Shown: positions 1-7,489, numbered from the stretch's first letter. The stretch is DNA of 7,987 nt from a bacterium UBP7_UBA7824 (GCA_002501535.1 DLTY01000030.1:1-7987), one strand, 5' to 3'. Translations and numbers: made by a program. Notes: a model not told the origin generated them from the sequence alone.

Positions 1-398
1 GCAATTTCAGAATCATTATTCAGAAGACCTTTAACATAAACAAGCTGTGAAGAGTGAAAATCAGCGATTCCAATAACATTTTTTCCATTTTCATCTAAAA
101 CTAAAATTTTAGAATTTTCACCTTTTTCCCAGTTTATTTTTTGAGAGACATAAAACCAACCTTCAAAATTTTTTCCCTTACTGACAATCAAAGGTCTGGC
201 AAAGCTGCAATTTAAAAGAGAATCACTTTCCTCAACAGCGCAAGATTGAGTTTTAAACCACTTGATAGCGGAAATCGGATTAATTAAAAATTTAAAAAAA
301 TCAAAAAAATAAGAAAAAACTAAAAAACATGACAAAAATAAAAAAATATAATTGAAATTCTCTTTTTCAGTTCTTAATAAAGTAGATCTGCTTAACAA
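1..398 (-). CDS. mreC: Probable rod-shape-determining protein MreC, N-terminal part (cut by window start)
   Basis: This open frame lies directly after mreB and leaves the window after 132 codons, so its 3' end is not seen. I chose a TTG start at 398 because AAGG at 411-408 sits 9 nt upstream and no ATG or GTG opens the frame nearer the mreB stop. The protein begins with a short basic segment, then one hydrophobic helix at about residues 17-34 (FLFLSCFLVFSYFF), then an extracytoplasmic part. Residues about 97-130 (KILVLDENGKNVIG, then SSQLVYV) resemble the MreC pattern of a VxGxV-type turn followed by S-x-V strands. MreC is a single-pass membrane protein that links MreB to the cell-wall elongation machinery. 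The usual coiled coil after the membrane helix is short or absent. The call rests mainly on position after mreB and topology; sequence similarity is modest. Confidence 0.6.
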   Translation of the reverse strand, partial: MLSRSTLLRTEKENFNYIFLFLSCFLVFSYFFDFFKFLINPISAIKWFKTQSCAVEESDSLLNCSFARPLIVSKGKNFEGWFYVSQKINWEKGENSKILVLDENGKNVIGIADFHSSQLVYVKGLLNNDSEI

Positions 399-407
399 TA
401 AAGATAA

Positions 408-411
408 CCTT
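408..411 (-). promoter_or_regulatory. Ribosome-binding site deciding the TTG start of mreC
   Basis: AAGG on the minus strand lies 9 nt before the TTG at 398, in the 15-bp gap after the mreB stop. It is the only Shine-Dalgarno-like sequence here and supports the TTG start. Confidence 0.45.
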
Positions 412-413
412 GA

Positions 414-1457
414 CTATCTGTCTTCAACGTGCTTATTCATAAGTATCTCTAAACCTTTAATGACGGCATTGTCAGGATCTTTAACACAGTTGACAGGAAG
501 TTCCGTCTTGTCGCTAACCCTTTGATCTAAACCTTTCAATTTTGATCCACCTCCTGCAAGGTGGACACCATCACGATAAACATCTTCAGCCAATGCTGGA
601 GGGGTTAATTCAAGAGTTCCTAATATATTGTTAATAATTTCATTAACTGGAGGTTTTAAGGCCTCAACAATATCATCAGGCGTTATCGTACGTTTTGAAG
701 GTCTCCTTTTTTGAAGATCTTGGCCTGTTATCTCCATTGGCTCTTGGTCAGGAAGAGGTATAGCGCTTCCGCACTCTTTTTTAATTTTTTCTGCCTGTGC
801 CAAGGATATATCTAAATCTTTAGTCTTTCTTATGAAATCTCTAATATACCTGTCCATTGAGTCACCTGCGACTCTAACTTTCTTTTTAACAACTATAGCA
901 CCATTTGAAATAATTGCTATATCTGTGGTGCCGCCACCTATATCAACAACCATATGACCTTTTGGCAAACCAACCTCTAAACCAGACCCTACAGCAGCCG
1001 CATAAACTTCATCTTCAACTGCAAGTGTGCCTATGTTTGCATAAGCCGCTAATTCGTTATAAGCATTCTTGTGAACATCATCAGTATCAACAGGCACCCC
1101 CACAATAGCCCAATTAGTAGGAGCGGAAAGAGCTCTGAATGTAGTGTCTGTTGCCTGCTCCATAAAAAACCTTAACATTTTTTGTGCAAGTTCAAGATCA
1201 TTGATCGTTCCTTCTTTCATAGGTCTGCTTGCAATAACATTAGAGCCTGTCCTATCTAACATAGTTTGAGCTTCGTAGCCAGCCGCTATAACCTCTCTAG
1301 TTGCTGCATCAATGGCGACAACCGAGGGTTCATCAACCACGACACCTTGACCATATTCTGCAATTATGAGATTTTTTGTGCCTAAATCTATAGCAAAATC
1401 TCTACCTCTAGTAAACCTTCTAGAGACCTTTGATAAGATTTGTTTAAAGCCTGCCAA
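414..1457 (-). CDS. mreB: Cell-shape actin homologue MreB
   Basis: MreB forms membrane-bound ATP-dependent filaments that guide lateral wall synthesis. The 347-residue length is normal. The actin-fold motifs are in order: phosphate-1 DLGTKN (24-29), VVVDEPSVVAID (39-50), phosphate-2 DIGGGTTD (172-179), RVAGDSMD (195-202), TPPALAEDV (285-293) and the adenosine loop AGGGSKLKGL (301-310). By alignment from memory with Thermotoga MreB, the catalytic Glu of LIEEP corresponds to E150 in VEDEVYAAAVG, so ATPase activity is plausible. The sequence is divergent: the usual VERRA stretch reads VHKNA (128-132), the EEP proline is V151, and IGERTAE reads as DISLAQAE. The N-terminal FKQILSKVSRRF could be an amphipathic membrane-binding helix. 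The start is TTG; only a weak AGG, overlapping the stop of the lipoprotein gene 7 bp upstream, precedes it, so translational coupling is likely. Confidence 0.93.
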   Translation of the reverse strand: MAGFKQILSKVSRRFTRGRDFAIDLGTKNLIIAEYGQGVVVDEPSVVAIDAATREVIAAGYEAQTMLDRTGSNVIASRPMKEGTINDLELAQKMLRFFMEQATDTTFRALSAPTNWAIVGVPVDTDDVHKNAYNELAAYANIGTLAVEDEVYAAAVGSGLEVGLPKGHMVVDIGGGTTDIAIISNGAIVVKKKVRVAGDSMDRYIRDFIRKTKDLDISLAQAEKIKKECGSAIPLPDQEPMEITGQDLQKRRPSKRTITPDDIVEALKPPVNEIINNILGTLELTPPALAEDVYRDGVHLAGGGSKLKGLDQRVSDKTELPVNCVKDPDNAVIKGLEILMNKHVEDR

Positions 1458-1464
1458 CTAAAAC

Positions 1465-1884
1465 CTATCTTGCCCGTGCAGCATCATATGCTGATTTTGG
1501 AACCTCTATAGTTACAACAGCAGCGCCTTTCTTTAGATCGATTTCCATTTCATACATGAAGTCAACCTGTCCACCCTGCATTCCCATTGAAGGAGGTTTA
1601 ACTCCAAGTTTATATTTTTGCCAAGGAAATTTATGTTTTCCCTTTGCGTTTGGATCAGCTGGATCAAAAGAATAAAGGCCTCTATCATTAGATGCTGTAT
1701 ATCTAATAATATTGCCTTCCATATCAATAACACTTACTCCACAATAGCCACACATGAATGCAACTGAACCATCGTCATTATGTACTTCAATTTTTCCTGA
1801 TATAGTACCTGACAATTTACCCTTAAGCATCTTGCATGAAGAAAAAGGGATAAGGAAAAGAACAAGAAGAAGAATTTTTTTCAT
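1465..1884 (-). CDS. Small predicted lipoprotein with a CGYC motif, function unknown
   Basis: I do not recognise this 139-residue protein as a named family. It starts with a lipoprotein signal peptide: MKK, a hydrophobic run, then FSSC with the lipidated cysteine predicted at residue 17. The mature part has GTISGKIEVHNDDGS (26-40), CGYC (45-48) and ASNDRGLYSFDP (64-75). The last stretch resembles the strand-turn of carboxypeptidase-regulatory-like or transthyretin-type beta-sandwich domains (a GxYxF element), so a small beta-sandwich is a reasonable guess. The C-terminal half has another likely beta strand (AAVVTIEVP, 121-129). The ATG at 1884 is preferred over an in-frame TTG at 1899 because GGAGGT lies 7 nt before the ATG and the TTG would overlap that site. 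The gene sits 7 bp upstream of mreB, suggesting an envelope role linked to the Mre system; that is inference only. Confidence 0.85.
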   Translation of the reverse strand: MKKILLLVLFLIPFSSCKMLKGKLSGTISGKIEVHNDDGSVAFMCGYCGVSVIDMEGNIIRYTASNDRGLYSFDPADPNAKGKHKFPWQKYKLGVKPPSMGMQGGQVDFMYEMEIDLKKGAAVVTIEVPKSAYDAARAR

Positions 1885-1891
1885 TTTTTTT

Positions 1892-1897
1892 ACCTCC
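1892..1897 (-). promoter_or_regulatory. Strong ribosome-binding site of the lipoprotein gene
   Basis: GGAGGT on the minus strand lies 7 nt before the ATG at 1884. It is the best Shine-Dalgarno match in the window and rules out the longer TTG start at 1899. Confidence 0.8.
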
Positions 1898-1910
1898 AAA
1901 TATTTTCTTA

Positions 1911-1935
1911 ATTATAGATGAAAATCAAGATTATA
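1911..1935 (-). promoter_or_regulatory. Candidate promoter for the lipoprotein-mreB-mreC unit
   Basis: Two perfect TATAAT hexamers occur on the minus strand, at 1916-1911 and at 1935-1930, the second overlapping the ALDH stop codon. For the nearer one, TTGTAT lies 16 nt upstream and is a weak -35 match. Transcription would start near 1904 and give a leader of about 20 nt carrying the GGAGGT site. In AT-rich DNA such hexamers arise by chance, so this is a candidate only; read-through from upstream genes remains possible. Confidence 0.4.
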
Positions 1936-3451
1936 CAAACTCAATACCTTGAGCTAAAGGCAATTCTTTTGAATAGTTAACAGTGCTTGTTTGCCTTCTC
2001 ATATAAGCTTTCCAAGAATCAGAACCCGCTTCCCTGCCTCCTCCAGTTTCTTTTTCACCACCAAAAGCTCCACCAATTTCAGCGCCTGAAGTTCCAGTAT
2101 TAACATTGGCCAAGCCACAATCAGAACCCATGTAAGAAACAAAAACTTCAGATTCTTTCATGTTTTCAGTAATAATTGATGATGACAAACCTTGAGGTAC
2201 ACAATTATTTAATTCAATAGCCTGTTTTACATTTTTTATTTTCATTATGTAAAGAATTGGAGCAAAAACCTCATGAGACATCATGGGAATATGGTCCTCA
2301 ACTTCAACAATTGTGGGTTCAACAAAATAACCTTCTTGATTTAATCTTTTGCCTCCGCAAAGAATTTTTCCACCTTGTTTTTTAATCTCATCAAGAGCAT
2401 TCAGGTAATCAGAAATTGCAGTTTCAGACACAAGTGGACCCATTAAAGTTTTCTCATCTAAAGGATCTCCTATTTTGACTTGTTGATAGCCGGCAAGCAA
2501 TTTTTGTTTAAGCTCTTCGTAAACACCTTCATGAACAAAAACTCTTCTTGTTGTAGTGCATCTTTGTCCTGAGGTTCCAACAGCGCCAAACAAAATAGCT
2601 CTTGAAGCCAGTTCTAAGTCAGCTGATTCCATAACAGACATTGCATTATTTCCGCCAAGTTCCAATATCGTTGAACCAAGCCTTTCCCCCACATTGACAG
2701 CAACTTTTTTACCCATTGCTGTTGATCCTGTAGCGCTTATTAAAGGAACTCTGGCATCACAAACTAATGGAGAACCAACATTATGCCTGTCCCCAAGCAA
2801 TAGGCTTACCACTGCTCCAAAGCCATCCTTTTCTAAAACTTTTGCTGCTATTTTTGTAGTTGCTAAGGCTGTTAAAGGCGTCTGCATGCTTGGCTTCCAT
2901 ATACAAACATCACCACAAACCATCGCTAAGAATGCATTCCAACTCCAAACTGCCACAGGAAAATTAAAAGCAGAGATTATGCCAACCAAGCCTAAAGGAT
3001 GCCATTGCTCCATCAATCTATGTCCTGGTCTTTCGCTTGCAATATTCAATCCATAAAGCTGTCTAGATAACCCAACTGAATAATCAGCCATATCAATCAT
3101 TTCCTGAACCTCACCCTCTCCTTCAACTCTTATTTTTCCCATTTCCAAAGAGACCAAGGCGCCTAATTCTTTTTTATACTTCCTGAGCTCTTCTCCTATC
3201 TTTCTAACATATTCGCCTCTAACAGGAGCAGGTAAAGCTTTCCATTTATCAAAAACTTTTGTACATTCGTTTAAAACAATTTCGTAATCTTCTTTGCTAC
3301 ACGTTCTAACACTTGCAATTGAGCTTCCGTCTATTGGGTTAAGGGACTCGAAAGTTGACCCTCCGCCATCTATCCAATAACCACAATATGCTGCAGAATT
3401 AACCTCTTGTAAGTCTAGAGATTTGAATATATTTTTAATTTCATTATTCAT
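1931..3451 (-). CDS. ALDH7-family aldehyde dehydrogenase, probable 2-aminoadipate-semialdehyde / piperideine-6-carboxylate dehydrogenase
   Basis: This 506-residue NAD(P)-dependent aldehyde dehydrogenase is full length. Visible motifs are the oxyanion and cofactor segment AFNFPV (161-166, N163), WKPS with K186, the general-base glutamate in ELGGNN (E264), and the nucleophile in GQRCTT (C298). The C-terminal run SGAEIGGAFGGEKETGGG and the later MRR...NYSKELPLAQGI are hallmarks of the antiquitin (ALDH7A1/AmaB/Pcd) branch. Known members oxidise 2-aminoadipate 6-semialdehyde, in equilibrium with piperideine-6-carboxylate, to 2-aminoadipate in lysine catabolism; some also act on betaine aldehyde or lipid aldehydes, so the substrate is inferred. 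ATG at 3451 follows the purN stop by 2 bp. Its ribosome-binding site GGAGGAG lies inside the last codons of purN, which argues for co-translation. No lysine-pathway partner gene is in the window. Confidence 0.92.
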   Translation of the reverse strand: MNNEIKNIFKSLDLQEVNSAAYCGYWIDGGGSTFESLNPIDGSSIASVRTCSKEDYEIVLNECTKVFDKWKALPAPVRGEYVRKIGEELRKYKKELGALVSLEMGKIRVEGEGEVQEMIDMADYSVGLSRQLYGLNIASERPGHRLMEQWHPLGLVGIISAFNFPVAVWSWNAFLAMVCGDVCIWKPSMQTPLTALATTKIAAKVLEKDGFGAVVSLLLGDRHNVGSPLVCDARVPLISATGSTAMGKKVAVNVGERLGSTILELGGNNAMSVMESADLELASRAILFGAVGTSGQRCTTTRRVFVHEGVYEELKQKLLAGYQQVKIGDPLDEKTLMGPLVSETAISDYLNALDEIKKQGGKILCGGKRLNQEGYFVEPTIVEVEDHIPMMSHEVFAPILYIMKIKNVKQAIELNNCVPQGLSSSIITENMKESEVFVSYMGSDCGLANVNTGTSGAEIGGAFGGEKETGGGREAGSDSWKAYMRRQTSTVNYSKELPLAQGIEFV

Positions 3452-3453
3452 AT

Positions 3454-4032
3454 TTATTTCTCCTCCGTGAAAAATGGCACAAGATTTCCATCTGCAATTT
3501 TTTTTACAACAGAGGGGTACAACCTGTGTTCTTCTTTTAAAATCCTAGAAGATAATGCCTCTTCGGTATCTTCCTTTAAAACAGGAGTTACACGCTGATC
3601 AATTATTGGACCCGTGTCAACACCTTCGTCGACCCAATGAACAGTACATCCAGAAAAAGGAAACCCAGATTCCAAAACCCTCTTATGTACGTTTAATCCT
3701 GGAAAAGCTGGTAATAAACTTGGGTGAATATTCACAATCCAACCCTTCATGAAATTTATCAACCTAGGACTAATAATTCGCATAAATCCAGCAAGACAAA
3801 CTAACTGAATTTTATACTTTTCAAGAAGCTCTACAATTTCCGACTCCCAATCCTTGTCTCGCAAGACAAAAAAAGGGATTTTGTTTTCCTTTGCATAATC
3901 AATACCTTTGGCTGATGCTTTGTTGCTAATTAAAATTTTTATATCAGCAACACCAATTTGACCTTTTTTTTGGGCATCAACCAATGAAGAAAAATTAGAT
4001 CCTCTTCCAGATATCAATACAGCTAAATTCAT
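3454..4032 (-). CDS. purN: Phosphoribosylglycinamide formyltransferase, 10-formyl-THF dependent
   Basis: PurN transfers a formyl group from 10-formyltetrahydrofolate to glycinamide ribonucleotide, the third step of de novo purine synthesis, in the cytoplasm. The 192-residue length is typical. Visible motifs: the GAR-phosphate loop SGRGSNF (8-14), the folate-binding segment LAGFMRI (80-86), the catalytic NIHPSLLPAFPG (101-112, with N101 and H103) and HWVDEGVDTGPII (132-144) with catalytic D139. These match the E. coli N106/H108/D144 triad in order and spacing. ATG at 4032 overlaps the pnp stop as ATGA. The nearest purine-rich site, GGGAAGG, is about 19 nt away, too far for a normal ribosome-binding site, so translation probably depends on termination of pnp. 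No other purine gene is adjacent. Confidence 0.96.
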   Translation of the reverse strand: MNLAVLISGRGSNFSSLVDAQKKGQIGVADIKILISNKASAKGIDYAKENKIPFFVLRDKDWESEIVELLEKYKIQLVCLAGFMRIISPRLINFMKGWIVNIHPSLLPAFPGLNVHKRVLESGFPFSGCTVHWVDEGVDTGPIIDQRVTPVLKEDTEEALSSRILKEEHRLYPSVVKKIADGNLVPFFTEEK

Positions 4033-6146
4033 TTATTTACAACTAATGAAACCTTCCCGTCTCTTCTGATTTCTTTAACTTTTACGCTAACCTTCTCTCC
4101 AACTTTGTAGAGAGCAATTAAATCTTTTTCATTTAATCGGCCTGATTTACCTTTTTTATCTACTTCAGAAATATGTAATAAACCTTCAGTTCTACCAAAA
4201 AGACTAACAAATAAACCGAATTCTCTAATAGATGTGACCTTGCCTTCATAAACCTCTCCTGCCTTGGCTGTCTTGAACAATAAATCAATCCTTTGTTTTG
4301 CCATCTCTCCAGCTTTAGAGTTTGGAGCCGTTACAACAACTAGAGCGTTTTTTTCATCAAACTCATCGTCTATATCTATTTTGACATCGCAATCACCTTG
4401 TATGGATTTAATCATCTTTCCACCAGGGCCTATCAAAATTGAAACATCAGATTTACCGATTTTCTTTTGGAAAATTTTTGGCGCATTCTCAGAAACCTTA
4501 ACTTCTGATCCAGCTTCCTCTACCATGACATCAATCAAAGCATTTCGTACAATTTTTGCTTCCTTTAATATCTCAGGAATTAAATCCTTTTTGATTCCAT
4601 CTCCCTTGACGTCTACCTGGATTGCCGTAATTCCGCTTGAAGTTCCAGCTACTTTGAAATCCATTTCTCCATAGAAATCTTCTATACCTTCAATATCTCT
4701 TAACAAAACATGATTTTTCTCATCAGACATCAAACCTATTGAAATACCTGCAACAGGTGCGGCCAAAGGAACTCCACCATTCAACAACGCAAGCGTTGCA
4801 GCGCATGTGGAGCCCATAGATGTTGATCCATTGCTTGAAGTACATTCAGAAACAACCCTTACAGTGTAAGGGAATTTTTCTTCCGATGGAAAAACACCAG
4901 CTATAGCTTTTTCTACTAATGCTCCATGACCTATCTCTCTTCTTCCAGGACCTCTCATCCATCCTGCCTCACCTACTGAATAAGGAGGAAAGTTGTAATG
5001 ATGCATGAATCTCTTTTCTCCAATTGGCGACAAATCATCAATTTTTTGTTTATCACCCGGGGATCCAAGAGTTAAAAATGAAACAACCTGAGTTCCTCCT
5101 CTTTGGAATAAAGAACTTCCATGTGCACCATTAACAAGAGACACCTGTGCATCAATTTCTCTTAACTCATCTGGTTTCCTGGAACATCTCCTCAGGTTCT
5201 TTTTCAAAACATTCTCCCTAACAATCTTCTTTTCCAAAACGTTGAAAGAATTCATAAAATCCTTAATGTCTTTAGCATCCTCGAGATTTAGAGAATCCAA
5301 GGCATTCTTCTTAAGAACGTTTACCTGTTTTGAGAACTCGGATTTTTCCAAATCCTCCTTGTATATTTTTGTGTAATTCTTTTTGAATTCATCTAATTGC
5401 TTTCCAACAATAAAATCTTTAGCTTCCAACTCAGGAACAGAAACTTTGTCTTTCCCAATTTTTGAAACTATCTTATCCACAAACTTTTTCAAAACAAGGC
5501 TTTGCTCATAAGCAAAATCTATGCCTTTTAATACATTTTCTTCAGGAACCTGCTTTCCAGCTTGCTCAATCATTACAACATTCTCATTGTAGAAAGAAAC
5601 AAATAAATCCATATTTTGACTTTCTTTCTCCGAAAAAGTTGGGTTTAATGTGAAATCACCATCTGACTCCCCTAAACGAATCGGCATCATGTTTCCTGCA
5701 AAAGGAATATCGCTAGCAGCTAATGCAATCGATGCTCCTAAAGTAGCTAACCACGAGGTGTTTTCATCCTCAGAAGTGATGTATGGCGTAATAACCAAAT
5801 GAACATCTCTCCTCATGCTTGAAGGGAACAAAGGCCTAACTGACCTATCAATAATCCTGTTAATCAAGATTGCTCTTTCTGTAGGTCTTGCCTCTCTCCT
5901 GAAAAAGCTTCCTGGGATTTTCCCTATAGCATAAAACTTTTCTTCATAATCCACAGTGAGTGGGAAGAAATCTATATCTTTCTCCTGTCCCATGGTTGCA
6001 GCAACAAAAATTTGCTGGTCTCCATAGGAAATCAAAATGGAAGTGTTTGCCTGTGGGGCAATTCTTCCTGCAGTAACTTTCAACTCTTTACCGTTGAAAG
6101 TCATCTTCTCTTCAAACTCCACTCTTTTCATTTTTTTTATTTTCAT
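4029..6146 (-). CDS. pnp: Polyribonucleotide nucleotidyltransferase (PNPase)
   Basis: PNPase degrades RNA 3' to 5' by phosphorolysis as a trimer, often within the RNA degradosome. All domains are present in the 705 residues: first RNase PH-like domain (about 10-145, with KIPGSFFRREARPTE at 76-90), helical linker (about 240-320), second RNase PH-like domain (about 330-550, with LFQRGGTQ at 346-353), KH domain (about 555-625, GPGG loop at 573-576) and S1 domain (about 630-703). The active-site run IEDFYGEMDFK retains D490, D496 and K498, matching E. coli D486, D492 and K494. ATG at 6146 is chosen because GGAG lies 10 nt upstream, inside the end of der; the internal Met6 has only an A-rich stretch before it. 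The gap to der is 5 bp and the 3' end overlaps purN by 4 bp. No rpsO or leader hairpin precedes it. Confidence 0.98.
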   Translation of the reverse strand: MKIKKMKRVEFEEKMTFNGKELKVTAGRIAPQANTSILISYGDQQIFVAATMGQEKDIDFFPLTVDYEEKFYAIGKIPGSFFRREARPTERAILINRIIDRSVRPLFPSSMRRDVHLVITPYITSEDENTSWLATLGASIALAASDIPFAGNMMPIRLGESDGDFTLNPTFSEKESQNMDLFVSFYNENVVMIEQAGKQVPEENVLKGIDFAYEQSLVLKKFVDKIVSKIGKDKVSVPELEAKDFIVGKQLDEFKKNYTKIYKEDLEKSEFSKQVNVLKKNALDSLNLEDAKDIKDFMNSFNVLEKKIVRENVLKKNLRRCSRKPDELREIDAQVSLVNGAHGSSLFQRGGTQVVSFLTLGSPGDKQKIDDLSPIGEKRFMHHYNFPPYSVGEAGWMRGPGRREIGHGALVEKAIAGVFPSEEKFPYTVRVVSECTSSNGSTSMGSTCAATLALLNGGVPLAAPVAGISIGLMSDEKNHVLLRDIEGIEDFYGEMDFKVAGTSSGITAIQVDVKGDGIKKDLIPEILKEAKIVRNALIDVMVEEAGSEVKVSENAPKIFQKKIGKSDVSILIGPGGKMIKSIQGDCDVKIDIDDEFDEKNALVVVTAPNSKAGEMAKQRIDLLFKTAKAGEVYEGKVTSIREFGLFVSLFGRTEGLLHISEVDKKGKSGRLNEKDLIALYKVGEKVSVKVKEIRRDGKVSLVVNK

Positions 6147-6151
6147 AATAT

Positions 6152-7489
6152 TTAAACTCCTTTAATTTTTTCTTTTTTATTTAAATTTTCTTTTTTATTT
6201 ATTTCTTTTCTAATCGAAATATCTTTTCTTGGTCTATTTAACATGTCAAACTTTATAGGAACTCCCGACAAAGGGAAAAACCTTCTTAAGCCTGTTTCAA
6301 GAGACCTTATATGGTTACTGTCAATTTTCTCAACGTCCGAAACAAAAGATCTAATCTTCGGCGGGGATGTATCGACCTGCACTGAATAAAAATGCTTACA
6401 TGCCCTATTCCCGGTTTGCGGCCAAGATATAGTTACATCCTGGAAAATTTTATTTATTGTAGCTGTCTGCATCTGAATAGACTTTCTTGTCATCAAATCC
6501 CCTATCATGTTACCAAGTTCATCAATGCCATCTCCAGTCAACCCTGAAACATGATGAATGTTCACAAATTTACAAAAAGATGGTACTTCTTTAACTTCTA
6601 TGCCCAGGTCAGATTTTCCAGCCAAGATCATCAAAGCTGCTCCCGCTTCAATCAACTCTCCTATCAATCTGCAATCCTGCCTTGTGATTCCCTCCTGTGG
6701 GTCAACCATAATCAAACCTACATCAACATTATTGATTGCCGATATTGTTCTTCTTCTTGAGTAAACCTCAATATTGCTTCTTGGCTTTTTTTTGTTCATT
6801 CCTCCAGTGTCGACCAAAACCCCATTACATTCCGGCCAAAGACCTTCAACAATATCCCTAGTTGTATTATCCTCATGGCTAGTCACACTTATCTCTTGTT
6901 TCATGACCTTGTTAAAAAGTGTAGATTTGCCAACGCCAGGTCTACCAAATATACCGATTGATTTAAGCCCGTTGAAATCATCAAAATCAACTTTTGGTAA
7001 AAATCTTTTTATCTCTGATAGCAAGTTTCTCAAACCGTAATTTGTCTGAGATGAAATAAAAATAGGCTTACTCTGCAAGGGCCCTATGTTGTTCCAAGAT
7101 TCGGCTTTAACCTGCTCGTCATCAATCTTGTTAACAACAATAATGTAATCAGAACCTGAAACCTCCAAGCTTTTTATGAGCTTTTTCTCATAAGATGTTA
7201 TCGCTCTTTTTCCATCAAGCACGAGCAAAAATAATTCGCATTCATCTTTTAAGCTTTCGGTCAAGGATAGTATCTTTTTGTCAAGCTCCGTTTTTGGCCC
7301 TTCCTGATAACCTGCTGTATCCACAATCCAAAAGCCTTCACCAGAAACCTTATGCAATACAGCATCTCTTGTGATTCCAGGTTCACTAGATGTTATAGAT
7401 TTTCTATTTTTTGAAAGCTTGTTGGCTATAGTTGATTTTCCAACATTAGGAACGCCTAAAAGCGCTACCAAAGGTCTTGGCCTACTCAC
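6152..7489 (-). CDS. der: Tandem-domain GTPase Der (EngA), atypical motifs
   Basis: Der has two tandem GTPase domains and a KH-like domain and acts in 50S ribosome assembly. Domain 1: P-loop GVPNVGKST (12-20), G2 threonine T40, G3 DTAG (57-60), G4 NKID (120-123). Domain 2: P-loop GRPGVGKST (182-190), G2 TTRD (209-212), G3 DTGG (227-230). The KH-like domain covers about 345-420 (LRRFFPLSGVPIKF at 401-414). Length (445) is normal. Oddities: the domain-2 G4, usually NKWD, reads GKSD (291-294), losing the guanine-contacting Asn; DTAG and DTGG are exchanged relative to E. coli Der; and the tail is a Lys/Asn/Glu-rich low-complexity repeat. GTG at 7489 is the only start available, since an in-frame stop lies upstream with no other start codon between. 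It has no Shine-Dalgarno site but overlaps the stop of a tiny ORF as GTGA. Confidence 0.95.
   Translation of the reverse strand: MSRPRPLVALLGVPNVGKSTIANKLSKNRKSITSSEPGITRDAVLHKVSGEGFWIVDTAGYQEGPKTELDKKILSLTESLKDECELFLLVLDGKRAITSYEKKLIKSLEVSGSDYIIVVNKIDDEQVKAESWNNIGPLQSKPIFISSQTNYGLRNLLSEIKRFLPKVDFDDFNGLKSIGIFGRPGVGKSTLFNKVMKQEISVTSHEDNTTRDIVEGLWPECNGVLVDTGGMNKKKPRSNIEVYSRRRTISAINNVDVGLIMVDPQEGITRQDCRLIGELIEAGAALMILAGKSDLGIEVKEVPSFCKFVNIHHVSGLTGDGIDELGNMIGDLMTRKSIQMQTATINKIFQDVTISWPQTGNRACKHFYSVQVDTSPPKIRSFVSDVEKIDSNHIRSLETGLRRFFPLSGVPIKFDMLNRPRKDISIRKEINKKENLNKKEKIKGV
6168..6203 (-). repeat. 18-bp tandem duplication in the Der tail
   Basis: Two 18-bp copies, 6168-6185 and 6186-6203, share their first 16 bases (ttttcttttttattta on the plus strand). 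In frame they encode two six-residue units, NKKENL and NKKEKI, at the C-terminus of Der after the KH-like domain. The unit is A/T-rich and probably arose by slippage. It gives a flexible, charged tail. Confidence 0.75.

Noticed and set aside
1885..1899. Longer TTG start for the lipoprotein gene
   Set aside because: The TTG overlaps the GGAGGT ribosome-binding site, and the five added residues would precede the basic N-terminus of a normal signal peptide.
2556..3056. 166-codon plus-strand open frame antisense to the ALDH gene
   Set aside because: It lies wholly within a well-supported gene with intact catalytic motifs and shows no domain or ribosome-binding site of its own; it is a shadow frame.
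4264..4674. 136-codon plus-strand open frame antisense to pnp
   Set aside because: It covers the complement of the PNPase KH domain and active-site region; its Ser/Pro/Ile-rich translation is typical of a shadow frame.
6129..6131. Internal ATG as the pnp start
   Set aside because: Only an A-rich stretch precedes it, whereas the ATG at 6146 has GGAG 10 nt upstream.
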